64,000 nucleotides of DNA from Hypholoma sublateritium FD-334 SS-4. Taxonomy: Eukaryota > Basidiomycota > Agaricomycetes > Agaricales > Strophariaceae. The notes beneath the pieces were generated by a model. That model was not told the origin of the DNA. It did not search any database and was given only the letters and a program-made list of their open reading frames with translations. The stretch covers positions 340,650-404,649 of the forward strand of contig KN817537.1 of NCBI GenBank assembly GCA_000827495.1, given 5' to 3'. Shown here one piece after another: positions 35,694 to 47,439 of the stretch (position 1 is its first letter; every line of letters starts with the position of its first letter). A program made the position numbers and the translations under genes.

Positions 35694-36185
35694 ATGCTCG
35701 TTCGGAACACTTTTTTAGCTCTTGTCGTCCTTGCCTACGGCGGAGGCGCAGCATCTGTGCCAGGCGTTGCCGACGTCGTCGCGGGAAGCACTGCTGCCGC
35801 CTCGTCCAATATCACCGCCCTCAAAGAGGTCGGCCTCAACATATTTGGAATAGAGATTGGCTCCCGCAACCAAGCCACCGTCGCCTGGGATAGTAGCCTT
35901 AATCCTTGCAGTCATTTCGTCCCGGTTGCACAGGTGCGCATTTCCTCTACCCACCATTCCACGAAGATACATGCTGATACGTGCAATAATTATCAGCCAG
36001 GTGCTTACGAATGCGGTCGCCGCTTTACCATCAGCCGCCAGGAGGGGTTCACTTTGGAGGGTTGTGGAGGTAACATGGTCATCCACCAGAACGGCCGCCT
36101 TTGGGGGCGCTGCGTGAGAGCTATTGGGCACTTTGCTTGCACAAATAGTGCTACCATCTCGACCAGGCTCCACTGCCAACAATAG
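35694..36185 (+). CDS. small secreted cysteine-rich protein SSP-C, 142 aa
   Basis: Exons 35,694-35,933 and 35,997-36,185. The intron is 63 nt (GTGCGC...ATTATCAG), a multiple of three without a stop, so an unspliced reading gives an artefactual 163-aa frame with 21 extra residues and a false Cys. The splice sites align exactly with those that are essential in SSP-A and SSP-B. The signal peptide is MLVRNTFLALVVLAYGGGAA. Six Cys lie in DPC-equivalent NPC, YEC, EGC, GRC, FAC and LHC. A convergent F-box remnant begins about 60 bp after the stop. Confidence 0.75.
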   Translation: MLVRNTFLALVVLAYGGGAASVPGVADVVAGSTAAASSNITALKEVGLNIFGIEIGSRNQATVAWDSSLNPCSHFVPVAQVRISSTHHSTKIHADTCNNYQPGAYECGRRFTISRQEGFTLEGCGGNMVIHQNGRLWGRCVRAIGHFACTNSATISTRLHCQQ

Positions 36186-36239
36186 GCTATTTTAGGTAGC
36201 CGGTGTCGACTTGTGTTCAAGGACAGTCATGTGCATCTC

Positions 36240-36700
36240 GTAGTTGTTCCATAGAATATCACGCAAGTCCTGTCTTGCTCTCTGTTCGTATGCGAACTTG
36301 TGCAAAATTTTGTCCTCCGGGCCCCGCTCACTGTCACCACGCCGCACTTCCCACTGCATACCCCCCATCAATTTCTGCACTATACTCCACTCTGCGTCGC
36401 TTTGCAAGAGCATAGGGCCGCGTTCGACGACTTGGATGAGCCCCGCATCTGCACGTATCTTGGTTAATTGCATACGCCGATTCGTACACTAATTATTGAG
36501 ACCAGGGCGCGCGACGTGATGTGTATTACTTTGTCGTACATGGCACCGAAATACTGTTTCCGCATATCCCGCATCGTCAAGGGAGTGTGAATAGTTAAGA
36601 GCCATATGAGGAAGACGTCCGTGACGCCGGCGCAGATCAAGGAGATGATATGTTCGACGGTCAAATTTGGTAATGCGTGCTGGACCCGAGAATGCGATTT
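36240..36700 (-). pseudogene. F-box remnant (C-terminal part), unit C
   Basis: The minus strand encodes pieces matching the unit-A F-box C-terminus: CAGVTDVFLIWL against CAGVTDDFLAWI, MRKQYFGAMYDK against RRERYAGGMYSK, and LIQVVERGPMLLQSDAEW against HIQVVGHGPMLLRSDAEW. A deletion and frameshifts separate them. It lies directly against the 3' flank of SSP-C. Confidence 0.8.
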
Positions 36701-37318
36701 AGATGGGCTAGCCTTGAACGTGGAACAATTGACTGTGTGTATGATGGCTAATCAATGGCGAATATGAAGTACATTTGTTACGATTACATAGGTCTCCGAC
36801 AAAATGCTTCACTCTTGTTCCATGGTGGATGGGGTCCGGGACTCGGATATGGCTAGAAGGGTGCGAGCAGGAAAACCCAGTGAATTCGGAGGAAGAGGCA
36901 TGTGGCTACAACACGACGCGTAAGTATTCTGCTCCGTCGGTGATCCCCGGAGGTCTAGGCCTCTCCCGGCTCGATGGTCTCCGAGCACCGCCGCAATGGA
37001 CTGATGAGAGTTTTGAAAAACAAATAGGCCTATCCAAGTGGACAGTCTGCGAGATGGATGAGACAAACTTCCCTCTGACGCGGCACCTATCAGCAACACA
37101 TCAAGGCGAGCGTTCGATATCAAAGATTTCCCCGGTTTCCGAGTAGCATAACAAAGTGCAAGGTAGATTACTGAGATTTTAACTCAGGTGGCTGTCATCA
37201 TGCTCATAATTCTGCGTTGGTTTGCGGCGCCGCACGATATAGGACAGCACGGCGCGGATTCTGTGGCGGTATCCCAGGCACCCCTTATCCTTGCGCGTGT
37301 CCGTGCCCGCGTGGCGGA

Positions 37319-38828
37319 TTGTCAAAAAAGTAACTTATTTCACGAGCGTGCTAACTTATAGGCGCAAATCTAACTTGTAACGTGTGCCGTACGTAGAGGC
37401 GCGGGCCTCGCACCAGTAATGCTTTGGTACTGTATAGTGTATATAATAATGCTTCGCAAGGCCGCTTTGCGGCAGGACCCACTACGCACATCACGTTGCC
37501 TCAGAAATAAATATAACACAGTACAAACGCAAAAACAATAACCGCAATCTTCATCAGTTTAAGTAATACCATGAAGCTGCTGTCCATCAGACATACCACC
37601 TCTAAAGCAACGGTTAAATAAAATTCGGCGAGGACTCCACAGTGTTTTTCACGCACCGAAATCATCTTCGTTAACCACCGTGCAGCCAATAAATTTTCTG
37701 TAGTACAAGGCAACAGCCAGGAGATGCCAACATCGATACGTCGCATTGATTGATTTCGCATCGTCATCACTAACGCACCCAGGCTAGCCAACGTCGAATA
37801 TTCGAAAATTTTGGGGTCGACAAGGCCGCAACAAGGCCATGCATGTTTCAAGCAATGAAATGGCGATTTCCGGCCGCAGATGCCGTGTTGGTAAATGTGG
37901 GCCAGGGCGATCGAAATGGGAGAGCTTAAGACGAAAAGTACGGGTGTTTCCGGCCGAAATGCCGTGTTGGTAAATGTCTGCTAAAGCGATCGAAATGGAA
38001 GAGCCTATAAGACCACACTACTAAGCGTAGTGGGAATAATAGCTGTTGGGTTTTAATGTATAGGGCAGATATTATAGCATTAAGCATCACCTGAATACAT
38101 CTGAAGTGAGCTTGAGCCATGACTTATCCATAGGTATTGCTCGCAGATGAGTCAATTATTGATGTCTGTGCGTACTTGTTTTCTAATAAATGGTAGCCCA
38201 GTCTGCACAGCTAAAAGGGTACTGGGGTAATACGATATGTCTGCCTCGGCCTGGTCGCATACATTGCAGTGGATCCCTGAATAATGTAAATCAAGACATT
38301 TGATCTATTAAGCGCCCACCAAAGACCTCGCCAAAGACCTGGCGTCGACACCCTCACGCTATTGGAAGGCCGGTATCTCAAATACATAATTGAAACCTTT
38401 ACAAGTTCCACCCTAGGAGCCTCGGCGAGGCACTTAGTTTACCGCTGTGCCCAATCGGTGGCAATGTGTAGATTCCGGCGCTAATTCATGTCATAGCTCA
38501 GTGCGTAGGGACCAATATTATGTAGAACGTTTAAAACATACTCTTTATTAGTACTACTCGGCGCATATGTTATTTATTTGACTATCCACTGCTTGTGAAT
38601 AGCCGTGCACAACCAGGTCAGTGCTGAGAGCACGGTGGAGGCCGTGTGAATACGCCAGGGTGGAACGACAAAGGCAACTCAAAACTACCATGAAATGATG
38701 GCAAGTTACCTCGCAATTTCACCAAGTTAAAGTGCGAACTTGGCTCAATCTAACTTGTCCCGCCAAAAAGTTAGCGCAAGCTAACTTGTGCAGGCGCAAG
38801 TTAGTTTTATAAGTTACTTTGTTAACAA
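37319..38828. mobile_element. candidate DNA transposon with TAACTT-rich inverted ends (1.5 kb)
   Basis: The left end TTGTCAAAAAAGTAACTTAT and the reverse complement of the right end TTGTTAACAAAGTAACTTAT match at 17 of 20 positions. Both ends also carry subterminal CTAACTTG words, including a CTAACTTGTGC/GCGCAAGTTAG hairpin near the right end. The interior holds no recognisable transposase, so it would be non-autonomous. No target-site duplication was found, so exact ends are uncertain. It lies between the F-box remnant and block R1 of unit C. Confidence 0.55.
37867..38006. repeat. two 80-bp-period tandem repeats
   Basis: TTTCCGGCCG...TGCCGTGTTGGTAAATGT...GCGATCGAAATGG occurs at 37,867 and again at 37,947, inside the candidate transposon. 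Confidence 0.85.
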
Positions 38829-38908
38829 CCCGCGCGGCGTCCTACGCAGAGTCATCGGCGCCTTGGAGGGAATGAATGCGACGGAGTTGGTACGCAGGGC
38901 GCAGGGCT

Positions 38909-39186
38909 TGTGCATGAGAATGCTCTGACGTGCGGGAGATAGGACGCTTCGCCACCTCGCGCCGACGGGCGGGGACACGAGCGCGCAGGGGGGACGACGC
39001 GCAACTCCACGCTTTCACGTATATATGGGAGAACGGGCAGCCGTGGACGAGGAGGTAGAGGTGCAGAGACGTACCGGTGACGGCTAGAGAGCACGTTCGA
39101 ATCGCAGCTCTGCGCGCATGCGTTAGGGGCGACGGATAGGCAGAGACCGGCGCCTCCGAGCGCTACTCGTAGATCCCTGCAGTATT
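38909..39186. repeat. array block R1, unit C
   Basis: It matches 30,086-30,390 and, more closely, 41,607-41,895, over most of its length. Confidence 0.75.
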
Positions 39187-39414
39187 CCGCCGACGATAAG
39201 CGGCGGCAAAAAGACCAAGGAGTGCGGGGCGTACCGTGCAAACAGGGCAGTGGAAAGCGTTGTGGAGAGGCGTCTCCGGGCCGTGGCCCGTAGGTATGCG
39301 GTTTAAAATTTAAAGAGGAAGGAGTAGCATGGGCACTGGGGCAGGCGTAGGTCTGGAAGTGATCAATACACGATAATGTGCGTTAGGCGGACGCTCGGCT
39401 GTGCGCTGCGTCGC

Positions 39415-39775
39415 CGCCCGTGGGCAACGTTGATACGACCCAGAGCGTGCATCAACCAGCTGTCGCCGACGTCTCAGGCGGATTCGCCGACAAGGGGGCC
39501 ACATAAATGTAACCCATGGCGCGGAGCGCACAGGGTAGTGGAATTCGTAGACACGTGGGGGATAGCCTCATGCCCCACCCCGCGCCGGCGCGCCGATAGG
39601 CCGTCGCTACTGGGAACATTGACGAAGAAGGGGGGATACAGTGGAATGATAGAGATGCAACGGGGATCCTGGCGCCTGTTAGTGATAGCTACTATCCACG
39701 GGGCGAGGTTCGCGCTGCTGTACCTACGAGCGACGATATGCGTTAATGAAGGGAGACGTCAAGAAAGGGAAACAG
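39415..39775. repeat. array block R2, unit C
   Basis: It matches 31,454-31,870 and 34,737-35,070, including GGATCCTGGCGYCTGTTAGTG and CTACGAGCGACGATATGC. Confidence 0.75.
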
Positions 39776-40018
39776 GATACGTCTCGCGGTGGCGAAAGCT
39801 GGAATTTCCCAGTGAATATGTTCTAGTTGCAGCGTGTGTACCAGTGCGTTTGTATATTCGAAGTACGTGAGGAGTCCTGCGATGGAAGACGATCAGAGTC
39901 GAGAATCTGGGAAAGGGGTGCGTGCGAAGAAAAGGTCCAGGCACGTTATATGAGGAGAAGAGGACAGAAGGGCGTGAGGCGAACATAGATCGAAGAGAAG
40001 GATCCACTTGTAATCGTT

Positions 40019-40400
40019 GTAGTAATAGAGTAAGGAAACACACGTCCTCCACCCCTTAACCTATAGGGTTTTCTTACTTAGTAAATGTGAGAAGCGCATC
40101 GTAGTTAAAGCGCAGTGGAACTCTCAGAGATGTGCAACGCGAAGGAATGTAACGACGCCACCACGAGATGCATAAGACGTCTATTTCATTCGCCGTCTGT
40201 TCAAAGTGATGTGGAAATAATATAAGCACCACCTATATGAAATCTAGACTGGCCATGCAGAGTCCAGCAGCTACTGGACGCTGCAATATTCAAGAACTTG
40301 ACATCCTTCTAAGTGGGATGAAGTCATTCTTCAGTGTTCTAGTGCGTACATACGTGTTAATCGTACAATCCACGCGTCCTCAAACGTGAATTCCATGTGC
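40019..40400. repeat. array block pre-P, unit C/D junction
   Basis: It matches 32,229-32,480 and continues into the ATTCCATGTGCGACATCCAAGC phrase also present near 32,620 and 35,235. Confidence 0.7.
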
Positions 40401-40489
40401 GACATCCAAGCTTCGAACACGCATGGATTCACATTACTGAGTATACTTCTATCGGCCTTATCTGTACATCGAGAGTTGTAGCTCTCATC

Positions 40490-40856
40490 TCCGTTGTTAA
40501 GTGAACCCCTCCTTGACAGTTGGCAAATTATATTGCAAATTTGGACATTGTACACCTTTGTTTATGTAGATACTTTTTTTGGATAGTTTACGCTCTATAT
40601 TCAGTAATACCGGAACGAACTTGATGTCTATCTGGTGCCCTCTGCCATGGATACATGACGCCAGGAGCATGATGTACGAATTACACAAACTATCGAGTTG
40701 AAACGGCCCGTGATATTCGAAAGCGATATAAAAGCGCTCAAGCTCATCGTGGTCCTCCAGGTTATCATCGTTACTCCTTACTCACCCAGAACACAACAAG
40801 TGCGTCGTCAGCAACTCACCTAGCCGCCTTTGACCAGTTTTCACCGCATAGTTACC
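40490..40856 (+). promoter_or_regulatory. SSP-D promoter region
   Basis: It has the same blocks as the other SSP promoters, with GATATAAAAGCGC at 40,725. Confidence 0.7.
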
Positions 40857-41345
40857 ATGCTCGTTCGGAACACTTTTCTGGCTCTTGTCGTCCTTGCCTA
40901 CGGCGGAGGAGCAGCATCTGTGCCAGGCGTCGCCGACGTCGTCGCGGGAAGCACGGCTGCCGCCTCGTCCAATATCACCGCCCTCAACGACGTCGGCCCC
41001 AACAGATTTGGAATAGAAATTGGCACTCGCAACGGAGCCATCATCGCCTGGGATAGTAGCCTCGATGCGTGCAGAAATTGGGTCCCAGTTGCACAGGTGC
41101 GTATTTCCTCTGTCCACCATCGCACGAAGATACATGCTAATACGTGCAATCACTATCAGCCGGGTGCTCATGAATGCGGCCACCGCTTCAAGATAGGTAG
41201 CAAGGAGTGGTTCACTTTGGAGGGTTGCGGAAGTAACATGGTCGTCCACCTAGACGGCCACTTATGGGGGCGCTGCGTGGGAGCTATTGGGGAATTCGCT
41301 TCTCCAAATGAAGCTACCATCTCGTACAAGCTCCATTGCCAGTAG
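40857..41345 (+). CDS. small secreted cysteine-rich protein SSP-D, 141 aa
   Basis: Exons 40,857-41,096 and 41,160-41,345. The intron is 63 nt (GTGCGT, branch-like GCTAATAC, ending CTATCAG). The ATG at 40,857 aligns with the other copies although the frame is open 9 codons upstream. The signal peptide is MLVRNTFLALVVLAYGGGAA. It is most like SSP-C. Five of the six family Cys remain (DAC, HEC, EGC, GRC, LHC); the fifth (FAC or FPC elsewhere) is FAS here, so one disulfide is probably lost. The F-box remnant follows about 50 bp after the stop. Confidence 0.75.
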   Translation: MLVRNTFLALVVLAYGGGAASVPGVADVVAGSTAAASSNITALNDVGPNRFGIEIGTRNGAIIAWDSSLDACRNWVPVAQVRISSVHHRTKIHANTCNHYQPGAHECGHRFKIGSKEWFTLEGCGSNMVVHLDGHLWGRCVGAIGEFASPNEATISYKLHCQ

Positions 41346-41394
41346 GCCTTGTTAGGTAGCCAGTGTCGACTTGTGTTTAAGGACAGTCATGTGC

Positions 41395-41580
41395 ATCTCG
41401 TAGTTGTTCCATACAATATCACGCAAGTCTTGTCTTGCTCTCTATTCGTATGAGAACTCGAAAAAGGATTCGTCCCCCGGGCCCCGCCTACTGTCACCGC
41501 ATCGCACTTTCCACTGCAAACCCCCCATGCGTGCTGGACCCCGGAATGCGAATGACATGAGCTGATTTTGAACGTGGAAG
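41395..41580 (-). pseudogene. F-box remnant (extreme C-terminus), unit D
   Basis: The minus strand reads GGLQWKVRCGDSRRGPGDES and FFEFSYE, matching the last ~35 residues of the unit-A gene (GIKWNVRCGELGAGGEFLSEFSYE). Block R1 begins immediately upstream, so the rest of the gene has been deleted. Confidence 0.8.
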
Positions 41581-41606
41581 TATGATGGCGAATATAAAGT
41601 AAGGGC

Positions 41607-41895
41607 GCAGGGCATGTGCAGCATGAGAATGCGCTGACATGCGGGAGATAGGACGCTTCGCCACCTCGAGCCGACGGGCGGGGACACGAGCGCGCAAGGG
41701 GGACGACGCGCAACTCCGCGCTTTCACATATATACGGGAGAACGGGCAGCCGTGGACGAAGCAGTAGAGGTATGAGGACGCACCGGTGACGGCTAGAGAG
41801 CACGTTCGAATCGCAGCTATGGGCGCATGCGTTAGGGGCGGCGGATAGGAGGAGACCGGCGCCTCCGAGCATTATTACTCATATATCCCTGCAGT
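41607..41895. repeat. array block R1, unit D
   Basis: It matches 38,909-39,186 closely (GCGGGAGATAGGACGCTTCG, GACGACGCGCAACTCC). Confidence 0.75.
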
Positions 41896-41999
41896 GGTCG
41901 GCGACGATGAGAGGCGGCGAAATGACCAAGGAGTGTGTGGGGCGTACCGTACAAATAAGGCAGTGGTGGGCGTTGTGGAGATGACTTACGGCGTCTCCG

Positions 42000-44900
42000 G
42001 GCCGAGGCACGTATGTAGACATGCGGTTTAAAGAGGAAGTTCGAGGAGCAGCATCGTCAGGCGGACGCCCGACTGTGCACTGCCTCGCCGCCAGTGGGCA
42101 GCGCGAGGATTGCGCGATCGAAGGGGCTCTTCGTCGGGCGTAAACATCCACACGATATTCCGCAGCCGATCCTCGCCACTGCAGACATTTTTGACGGGCG
42201 TGCCATCCATCTGGGCTGCGGCTATTGCGGAGAGCTCACCGCCAGCTTACGATATCGACGCGCAGCGCCCTAAACCGAGACGTCGACGTATGCGCACTCC
42301 CAGTCCGGGCGGACGGGAGCGTGTCGCACGGCTATCGCTCCTGCCTGAGGCTGCGTCGACGGGGTCCAAAGTCCCCAGACACCACGTACGAGAGTCGTCA
42401 GCTCGCAAACATCGCGCCTACAATATTGTCAAATCTCACAGCGCGCAGTGATAGCACAGCGCTCGCGTTCCGTCAGGTTATACGCCAAACCCACGGCGCC
42501 TCCCACGCGATGAGCGCGTCGGACATACCGTGGGATAGACCTATCCGCGGGACTGTGCTGCCACGTGTGTCCCTGCGACGAGGAGGGGGAGTGGACCGCG
42601 CAGGGCAGTGAACTGCGCAGACGCGTCGGGTTGCATCGGCGGCTGCTACTGGAACATTGGCGTGGAGGGGGACGGGGAGTGATACGGCGGAAGCGTAGAG
42701 ACGCACCGGAGACGCTGGCGTCGCATGGCCACTATCCACCGGGCGAGGTTCATGCTGGTGTACCTGTCCAAGCGGTGGAGAGGCGCAAGGGGCGGACCAG
42801 TGGCGGCGCGAGGTACGTGAGGAGTCCTGTGGTGGATGACGATGAGAGTCAAGGAGCCAGAAAAGGAATCGATGCACTGATCGAGTGAGAAAGCACGCAC
42901 CTCGTCGGTGCAGATACGTAGTCACGGCGGTACAGGCCGCGCAGACCATCATCAAAATCGGTTGAAGGGCGGGGTATCGTTCAAGGTCTGCTCATCATAA
43001 CTACTGCGCTGATTGATGCAGGTGAAAGCGATGAGACCACGCAAGGGAGAGAGCATCCACGCAACGGCATCGATCCTATCCTAGGCAACAACTTCATATC
43101 CGCCAGGACCACGACGCGCTTGCTCTGAGCTCCAAGCGGATGGGAGAGGTGCTGGTGCTGAACGTTGAACGCTACATCATGATGTATGATCGATGGCGCC
43201 TGCCTGGTGCTACATCCAAGTCGTCCTGATGCTCACGACCGCGTGACTGCGCCGGCGACTGCGTGCCGTGCCTCTCCGCACGTCCAGCGCGGATGGTAAG
43301 CGCTGTCCAGCCACTCGCTTTTTGCGTGCATGCGGGCGGTGCTATGCGATGCGCGCGTACCACGCAGAGCGCGGCTTCATGCATGTATCATGGCGCTCTC
43401 CGCGTGTTCTGGGGTGCTCTGGAGAATACGCAAGAATCCGACGCGAAAGTTCCAGACGGGACGCGCGGTGTTCACAGTATTCAAGCTGTATACTACGGAA
43501 GGGAAATTTACCGCACCACAGTTAGTGAAATAAAGTAAAGTAGACCGTCCGGGAAACAATAAAGCGAGTGCGACTTAAAGCCGAGGCGGCGTGCGGCAGG
43601 GGCACAAGTCAACGTGGAAATAAACTCATCAGCCTGGGGCCGTCCGACGCACAAGCAGTGCATCGGGCGCCCGTCAGGGTGAGATATACACCGACACCGT
43701 GACCCCACGTGTGCGCATGCTTCCACGAAATATACACGCTCCGGCCGGCCGTGGCGAGCCACAGCGTGTCGTCCGCTATGTACAACACCCGTGAGGGTGG
43801 GGCGGCGCCGCGCACACCCAAGACAACACAGATTGAAACGGAGCTTCAAAGCCCCCCCCCCTCCCCAGGGCGGCGCGAATAGCGTGTCCAGCGGTCCGGG
43901 GGGCAGAAGTGTTCCCTATCTGTGTTGGCGTGCAGTGGACGTGGCGGGGACGAAGGAGGAGTCGGATGAGGCGTGCTCGCGGGATATTATTGTCTGACAT
44001 AACCATGGCTGAATTCAGAGAGGGAAGCATCCTGGACAGCGCGGGGAGAAATCCACGCAGAATGACGTCCGGCGCAAAACACAGCAGGGGTAGAAGTGCA
44101 ATGTGAGAGACGCACGAGTGACAGAGGCATCGCGAAGGGCTGCGGATGTCGGGCGGCTCCATTGCGAATTCGTGTGTGATGTAGTAGGCGAGCAAAATAC
44201 ACCATGCCGTCAGCGAACGCAGACGTCTGCTAGAGGGAAACGATCAGTAACAGAGAGACGCAAAAAGATGGCTACACAGACCATGCCTCACGATCAGTAG
44301 ATGCACCGCAGATAAATATCTGAATGGTCAAAATCTGCAGTAGAGAAAGAGGGAAAGGAAAGGTGTAAACCGCACCTCACGAGTCACGATCGGGAGATAC
44401 GCCTTAGTGTAGCCCCAGTCTCCCGATATGTACTGCCCGAGAGGACAGAATGACATCGCCGTCCGATGACGCGAAGCAGATCACAGGCAGCAGGAGCGCG
44501 GGATACGTCGATGACGGAGAGGTGGGCGATATGGATACGCGCAGGATAGGTGGATTCGAGAGTGGGCAGTGCACGTAGAATGGGGCCACGATGGCACCGA
44601 CTGGACATAAAATACCAATGTATACCCCGACTGGCGCACGGGTACGACATGGCACGCCAATGTCCGCCACGGGGTAGATGAAGCATTTCTAGGCACGGAC
44701 GGCGCCAGTGAGCTGGTGGATGTGTTGAACGCTGGTCTTCGGTGTTCGTCATCAATGTTTCAACACAACAGCCCACGGTCGCGTGACCGCACCGGAGCCG
44801 CCGAGTGGTGAGCGCGCTGCCTCACGGCATATTTCACGACAGAGAACTTGCAGGAGACCCCTTTCGGTGTCTAGATGTATTCACAGGCACGTATGTAGGA

Positions 44901-46480
44901 GGGATGACGGCCGGTGATGAAGAGTATGAGTCTGGAAAGGGACCACTACATGCAAAACGCGTATATAGGACCAGCAGGAATACAGATTGGTATGCTTCCC
45001 TTCCATGAGCGTATGTAGGATCTTCAATTTCGGGTCGACGCAGCCCCTCCAAGAAAGGCTGGCGTCGTTCCTGAAATAAGATTCATGCGACCATAGAAGG
45101 GAGGTCATCAACTGGTCCATTTGAAATGAAATGATGTGTGTTCATGGGGTGGTGCGTGCGGGGTTAATTCGAGCGATGAAGTCTGTATGCCAGGAGCGAC
45201 GATCTTAAAGTTGACCTACAAATATTTGTGAGACGATTGAAAAGTAGACAAAATTTAACCTACAATAATCGTTGACATCCCGCTGATGACTCATCTTAGA
45301 GGGTGATCTGTTCAAAATTGAAAGTGAGTCAGAGCGCCTCGCAGAAGAACGCCTGTGCGCACAAGCAAAATCCGTACACGTCCCTATGCGAGCGACTACT
45401 TAGGGAAAGACAGATGGGCGTCGGGAGCGAAGAATAAAGAAAGAAAGAGGGAACATGCGCACCTTTATATACCCCTAGGGCTGACTCCTATCTGCCGCCG
45501 CGGCTGACCCGCAGGCTGGTCTGGCAGCGCACCATCTGCGATTACAGTCTGAGACTTTCCTAAGACGTGATTTGCGCATGAGTGTGTGGGAATGGTCAAA
45601 GGACGCAAGGAGGAACGATCCGTGAGCGGGGCACATGCAAATTGCGTATAAGTGTAAGTTCTTACACAAAAATGTGGGACGACAGTGATATCATTGCTTA
45701 TGCGGCATGCCTGACGAGTGAAATTTCATTGGGATTTCATGTACATTTTCACGAAATAAACAGCGTCGGGCTTATCATCTCCTCAGGTGACTACTCTCGT
45801 GGTCCACATTGGGCTCGGACGACGTAGTTCCTGTGGGGTGTCCGTGCTGTACCCTACACCAACGTGCAAAATAGAAGCATATCTGACTTCCGCGACGCGC
45901 GGCGCACATAAGAGGGGACTGGCGAAGCGTTGATGGTGGGTGGTGTCTCGCGCGTGTCTGGACAAGCCATCAAGGAAGCATAAGTTGCCTATCCATCACG
46001 AACTGCGCGATCGGGCGCGGACGGTGTGATTTCTGCCATTATACGCCCAAGATAGGTGTTTATATTGCGGCTAGTCTAATGAACGGAGAGGACCTGCGAT
46101 ACATCGGCCTGAATTTGATGCCGTCGTAATGCTGCTCCCCGTGTTTTGTAGCACCAATTCGCTCACAAGGGTATCACCGTGCGTAACGTGAGGTCTATCC
46201 ATGAACAGCAGGAATTGCCTAACGCCCTCATACGGCTTCTGAAGGTAGAAGGCAGCATATGGGACTCGTAGTGTACCATATGTGCCAACTCGAGATGCCC
46301 GAATTCGAGCTTCATCTGTCCTTTCTGAGTTGCGTGAATTCTTCCTCGCGTGTCCGGCGTGCTGATCAGACGATAGAAGGCTATGTCGATTACGTTGCTT
46401 GCGCGATATCAGTGATCAACCTACAGTTACAATTAATAAGTTTAGAAGCGCGGATCCAAAGTATAAAACAGGCCTCCACC
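42000..46480. other. no supported gene; decayed array material and dispersed repeats
   Basis: 42,070-42,830 contains diverged R2-like sequence. The remainder has short frames on both strands with no domain or splice support. The CACGACCGCGTGACT block lies at 43,150-43,265 and a core-only copy at 44,773-44,800. A C-run lies at 43,852-43,862. Confidence 0.5.
43150..43265. repeat. dispersed CACGACCGCGTGACT block (copy 3)
   Basis: CATCATGATG, TGGCGCCTGCCTGGTG, CTACATCCAAGTCGTCCTGATG, then CTCACGACCGCGTGACTGCG, in the same order as at 30,700. Confidence 0.55.
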
Positions 46481-47312
46481 CCTTCAAGATGGCGCCAGCT
46501 ACAGCAGCCCCGAGAAATACTGCGGGAAACCAGGATGAAGGACTGCACCAGCGAGCAACGTCGTCCCAAAATTCGTGTAGCTATCATGTAAGTAGTGTCC
46601 ATCCTATCTAAAGGAAAATTGCTAGACTGGATTTTAAAATTAATAGAGGCGCCGGAATTGGAGGCCTATCTCTTTCGGCCGCTTTGGGTGCACTTTCGAA
46701 CGAGGACAAACTAGAAATTAACATTTATGAGAGTGCTTCCGTCATCGCTGAGGTGGGCACCGGCATCTCCCTATGGCCAAGAACGTGGGAAGTAGTCAAG
46801 GCCATCAATCTGGAAAAGAGTCTGCTGCAATTTGTTTCGCAACCTCCTGATAAATCGCCGCGTGGGTACTCATTCTATTTGACTCAACATGATTTTTGAT
46901 AATTATTCACGAAAAGATGTTGTATTTCAAATGCGAAAAGGAGACCAGAAAGAAGGAATTTTCGTCCACAATATACTGATGGAAGGTGAATTTTATGGCT
47001 TAGTTATCACGCCGATAGTGTATCACCTTTTGGCATAGGCAGGGTTGTCTCGTTCCACAGGGCCGATTTACAGCAGACACTGCTAAATCACGTGTGCGGC
47101 TCTTTGCACCTCAACCATCGTTTCTCGTCGTTCGAGGAGCTCGATGATGAAGTGAACATTCGCTTCGACAATGGCACAACGGCAAAGTGCGATATCTTGA
47201 TTGGCATGGATGGTATCAAGTCAACTCTGCGCAAGAGTGTTCTTCAACAGAATATTCCTTCTTCCGAATCGGTTAATCTAGTATGGTCTGGTACCATGGT
47301 GTATCGAGGATT

Positions 47313-47319
47313 GGTTGGG
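47313..47319. repeat. 7-bp TSD of the KDZ element (left)
   Basis: GGTTGGG precedes the element and is repeated at 61,081-61,087. Collapsing one copy restores the monooxygenase reading frame exactly. Confidence 0.9.
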
Positions 47320-47395
47320 CACCTTATTATGTCCCCCCCATGGATAAAAACCCGATAACTACCTGTATGGCCTTATGTATCATCCCCGGTAGTTA
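47320..47395. repeat. left TIR, 76 bp
   Basis: It begins CACCTTATTATG and includes ATGGATAAAA at nt 21-30 and TATGTATC...CCCCGGTAGTTA near its inner end. It aligns with the reverse complement of 61,005-61,080; ATGGATAAAA sits at the same distance from the TSD in both. TAACTACC (47,356) and GGTAGTTA (47,388) form an internal inverted repeat. Confidence 0.9.
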
Positions 47396-47439
47396 CAAGG
47401 CCATGGATAGTATACTTAATACCTGTCAAAGACCTGTAA

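Noticed and set aside
35694..36185. SSP-C read as an unspliced 163-aa protein with seven or more cysteines
   Set aside because: The 63-nt intron happens to keep the frame open, but its splice sites align with those required in SSP-A and SSP-B, so 21 residues and one Cys are artefactual.
36775..37146. 123-codon plus-strand frame
   Set aside because: No recognisable domain, overlaps a 104-codon frame on the other strand, and lies in decayed array sequence.
47092..47358. Separate small gene at 47,092-47,358
   Set aside because: It is exon 4 of the monooxygenase running into the transposon TIR; the last residues are transposon sequence.
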